Of a stretch of DNA of 64,000 bases, positions 61,606 to 64,000 are shown piece after piece. The position numbers and the translations under genes are program-made. The notes under the pieces were generated by a model. It saw only the letters and a program-made list of their open reading frames with translations, did not search any database and had not been told where the DNA came from. Position 1 is the stretch's first letter. The number at the start of each line of letters is the position of its first letter. This stretch comes from Lichenostomus cassidix (Eukaryota; Chordata; Aves; Passeriformes; Meliphagidae): NCBI GenBank assembly GCA_008360975.2, contig CM039189.1:8808056-8872055 (forward strand), written 5' to 3'.

Positions 61606-64000
61606 ATGGGGGGCTTCTTCTGCCCCCGCTGCCGCTTGGAGTTCAGATCCCGACCACTGCTGCAGGTGCACCAGGAGAAGCTGTGCCTCGGGCTCACGGC
61701 ACCCAGCAGCTCCTGCCTCCGTGGGAGGGACCCTCTGCCCGTGGAAGGAGCATGGAGCACGGCAAGGAAACCACAGGATACCTCGGTAGTGTGAAGCTGG
61801 GTCTGGCACAGAATGGGCATCGGTAGGAGGGACAGGGACAGGAACAGGTGCTGGGCTGGGAAACAGGGCATCACATCCTGATGTGCTTGCTGATGATGAG
61901 CTTGGCCTGATCTGGGGCAGCCCTCCATTCTCCCATCCCTGCACCACACAGGCAGCCCTTGGTGCTGACAGAAAAGTATATTACTGGGGGGAGTGGGGGG
62001 TGTTTCACCCTTTCCTTCCCTTTGTGTCTGCAAGGTTAGAGTGTCCCAAAATATGGACCGCACTGAGCCATGCCATCACTTTGTTCTTCCTGGGGTCCCA
62101 CCAGCTGTGCGGGGACAGCAGGGACCAGGGAAGGGACAGGGGGCTCCCCTGGGGGATGTGCTCACCGCCCGAGAGAGGGCCGTGCTCCGCACGGCCAGCC
62201 CCCCTTCCAGGAGGCTGACAGTGGAGGTATGATGAACCCCAAATCCCAGGGTGGCCATCAGCACCCCTGTGGCTCCCCAGGGCTGGTGGTCCAGCCCCTC
62301 CTGCGCAGTGAACCCCGGCAGCCGCTCCCACTGCAGGGGCGCTGGCAGCCACCGCAGGAGCTGCTGGAAGCCCACGAACGCCATGTGGCCAAGATCCGGG
62401 CCAGGACCCAGCAGCTGGAGCAGCAGAGAGAGGGTAGGCGATGGCAGCACCTTTGGGGCTGTGGGGCAGCACGTGTGGGATGCAGTAACCCCAGAGTGGG
62501 GCTGTGGGGGCCGTGCCGAGCCCCCCGGCCCCTCACCATCCCGCAGGGCTGTGTCAGCGGCTGGCGGCACTGGAAGCTGGGGCAGCTGTGGAGCCCCAGC
62601 CCGAGCCGGGGGAGCTGGAGCCGAGGCAGGTCCGAAGGGGGGGGGTGGGGGACAGCACAGGTGAGCCCGGCCTGGGGGGTCACACAGAGCCCTGGCCCTG
62701 TGGGGTGCTCTCCATCAAGGCCCCCCTCAGCCCCATTTGCCTGCTTCCTCCCCAGAGCCACCCTCCGCCCCGACCTCCTCCTGCCGCCTGCGGGGCCACT
62801 GGCGGCCGAGGCCAGGTGAGGCTCTGTGGGCAATGGCAGCTCTGAGTGGAGCGCCCGGCCGAGCTCTGGGATGGCTGATCCGGGGCTCTGGCAGGGCACT
62901 GCGACTGTCCTACCTGCGCGCCGGGGGACACGACCCGGCCATCCTGGACGAGCTCCTGCAGCTCCAGCTGGAGGCTACGGTGCTGGAGAAAGGAACCGCG
63001 GGGCTGCACAGGGACAGGCAGATGGGTAAGCCCCAAACCCAGGCCCAGGCCTGCTCCCCTCAGGGACCCTGTCCCCCTCAGGGACCCTGTCCTCCCAGCA
63101 GCACCTGAGGCACCATGGCTCTGCCCGCAGAGCTCCCTGGCACCGGCACAAGCGGTCTGGATGAGACACTGCTGACTGTGGAGCTGGAGAACAGGCGTCT
63201 GGAAGATGAGCTGTTGGCACTGAAGATCAGGAGGGAGAGGAGAGCAGATGCTGGTAGGTGATGGATCCCAGGGAAGGGGGTTCTCCATCTGTATCCCACG
63301 GCCCCAGGCTGCTTCAAGGGTTGCACCATCAGAGCTCCTAGGCTGGACGTGGCTCCTGGGAATTTGGGCAAGTGGAGGGCAGCTGCAGCTCGGGGTGGGC
63401 TCTCTACAGCGAGCAGGAAGGGTCCCAGCCCCACAGCTACTCTGAACACAGGCCTGGTGAGGTGCCAGGGAAATGACTGCTGTAAACCCCACTGTGACCA
63501 AATCCTGTTGCCCAGGCTCACGGGTGGCCCAGCAGCACACAGAGGAGCTGGCCCAGCTCCAGGCAGAGGTGGGAATGCTGCGATGCCACGCAGAGCAGAC
63601 AAGGCCATGGCTGCACCCCCGTGTCCTGCCACCCCCCAGAGCCACCCCACTGCCACCAGCCCTGGCTGTGCCAGAACTTTTTATGGTAAGAGCTCAGCCT
63701 AGGGCGATTTCCAGCTCTCCAAGGGTGGGAGAGGGGAGATGGAAGTGGGCTGCCTGCTGGGATGGGATGATGGGTGTGGAGGTATGAGTTTGGGGACATT
63801 TGGGAACTGCTCTCTTCACAGCAGCTGGGAATGGGGCCACTGGGGCAGGTGAGTCCCCCCGGGCTGGATCAGAGGTGTGATTTGCTCTGCACACTCAGTG
63901 CCACATGGCTGGGCAGCTCCCACCCACTGTCCCTGGACATCACAGCATTATGACTCTCCTGACTTCTTTTTCTTTCTCAGGAGGCCCCTGGGCCAGCACT
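61606..64000 (+). CDS. CCDC17: CCDC17, coiled-coil protein, 5' part (runs off the window)
   Basis: Exons read from splice sites and frame: 61,606 to ~61,785; (62,262 or 62,281)-62,433; 62,547-62,660; 62,758-62,815; 62,895-63,025; 63,131-63,253; 63,516-63,685; 63,822-63,848; 63,981 onward. The start MGGFFCPRCRLEFRSRPLLQ has a C2HC zinc-finger pattern (C6, C9, H22, C27) aligning with the CCDC17 N-terminus. Heptad-rich segments follow: LLEAHERHVAKIRARTQQLE; LAAEARALRLSYLRAGGHDP; ILDELLQLQLEATVLEKG; VELENRRLEDELLALKIRRE; then a Pro-rich linker (HPRVLPPPRATPLPPALAVP). These match human CCDC17 in order, as I recall it. The junction at 62,660/62,758 needs the second AG of a CAGAG acceptor to keep frame. 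The exon 1-2 junction is unresolved: a tempting frame ending RRLTVE at 62,226 would need an intron of only 35-54 bp. Function is poorly known. GC-rich short introns contrast with GPBP1L1. Confidence 0.85.

Noticed and set aside
61533..63656. Antisense frames of up to 321 codons across CCDC17
   Set aside because: The sense strand carries spliced coiled-coil exons with correct phases. The antisense frames run through introns and exons alike and come from GC-rich composition.
1..64000. CRISPR arrays, operons, tRNA or rRNA genes, phage or integrative elements
   Set aside because: None seen. The window is vertebrate nuclear DNA, and the regular short repeats present are a microsatellite or retroposon tails.

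Overview
The window is vertebrate nuclear DNA, almost certainly from a bird. It has long AT-rich introns, GC-rich CpG-island promoters, and several fragments of CR1-type LINE 3' ends with the avian-style (ATTCTRTG) tail. Its four recognisable protein genes occur in the same order as in human 1p34.1 (in reverse): IPP (+), TMEM69 (-), GPBP1L1 (+), CCDC17 (+). The CR1 repeats and gene order are read from the sequence. The gene names rest on remembered vertebrate orthologues, with no database search.

Layout. 1-14,890 is intergenic upstream of IPP. No gene can be named there. It holds one candidate orphan 3'-terminal exon (4,301-4,652), a pentanucleotide microsatellite, small perfect inverted repeats, a diverged ~130-bp duplication (13,594-14,044) and a CR1 copy running up to the IPP CpG island. 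15,123-20,647 is IPP, with eight coding exons giving 592 residues (BTB, BACK, Kelch). 20,648-24,644 contains the converging 3' ends of IPP and TMEM69. 24,645-26,003 (-) is TMEM69; its start codon lies in a separate 15-codon exon. 26,400-27,930 is a shared CpG-island promoter between TMEM69 and GPBP1L1, with two facing ZNF143-type motifs, a CCAAT box and a YY1-type site. GPBP1L1 runs from about 27.2 kb to 58.4 kb. It has a ~16-kb 5' non-coding part, then ten coding exons (43,578-58,364; 471 residues). 58,365-61,605 holds the GPBP1L1 3' UTR and a cluster of diverged repeats carrying telomere-like CCCTAA tracts. From 61,606 to the right edge is the 5' part of CCDC17, a compact gene of short GC-rich introns; its 3' end lies outside the window.

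The genes are not an operon or pathway. They are a conserved neighbourhood: a Kelch-type probable CUL3 adaptor (IPP), a small multi-pass membrane protein (TMEM69), a vasculin-family nuclear protein (GPBP1L1) and a coiled-coil protein (CCDC17). The one clear functional link is the divergent TMEM69/GPBP1L1 promoter. No convincing novel multi-gene system was found. The most interesting unexplained items are a 34-bp-arm hairpin in a GPBP1L1 intron, the CCCTAA repeat cluster, the serine-rich orphan exon near 4.4 kb, and a candidate 884-nt 5' leader exon of GPBP1L1.
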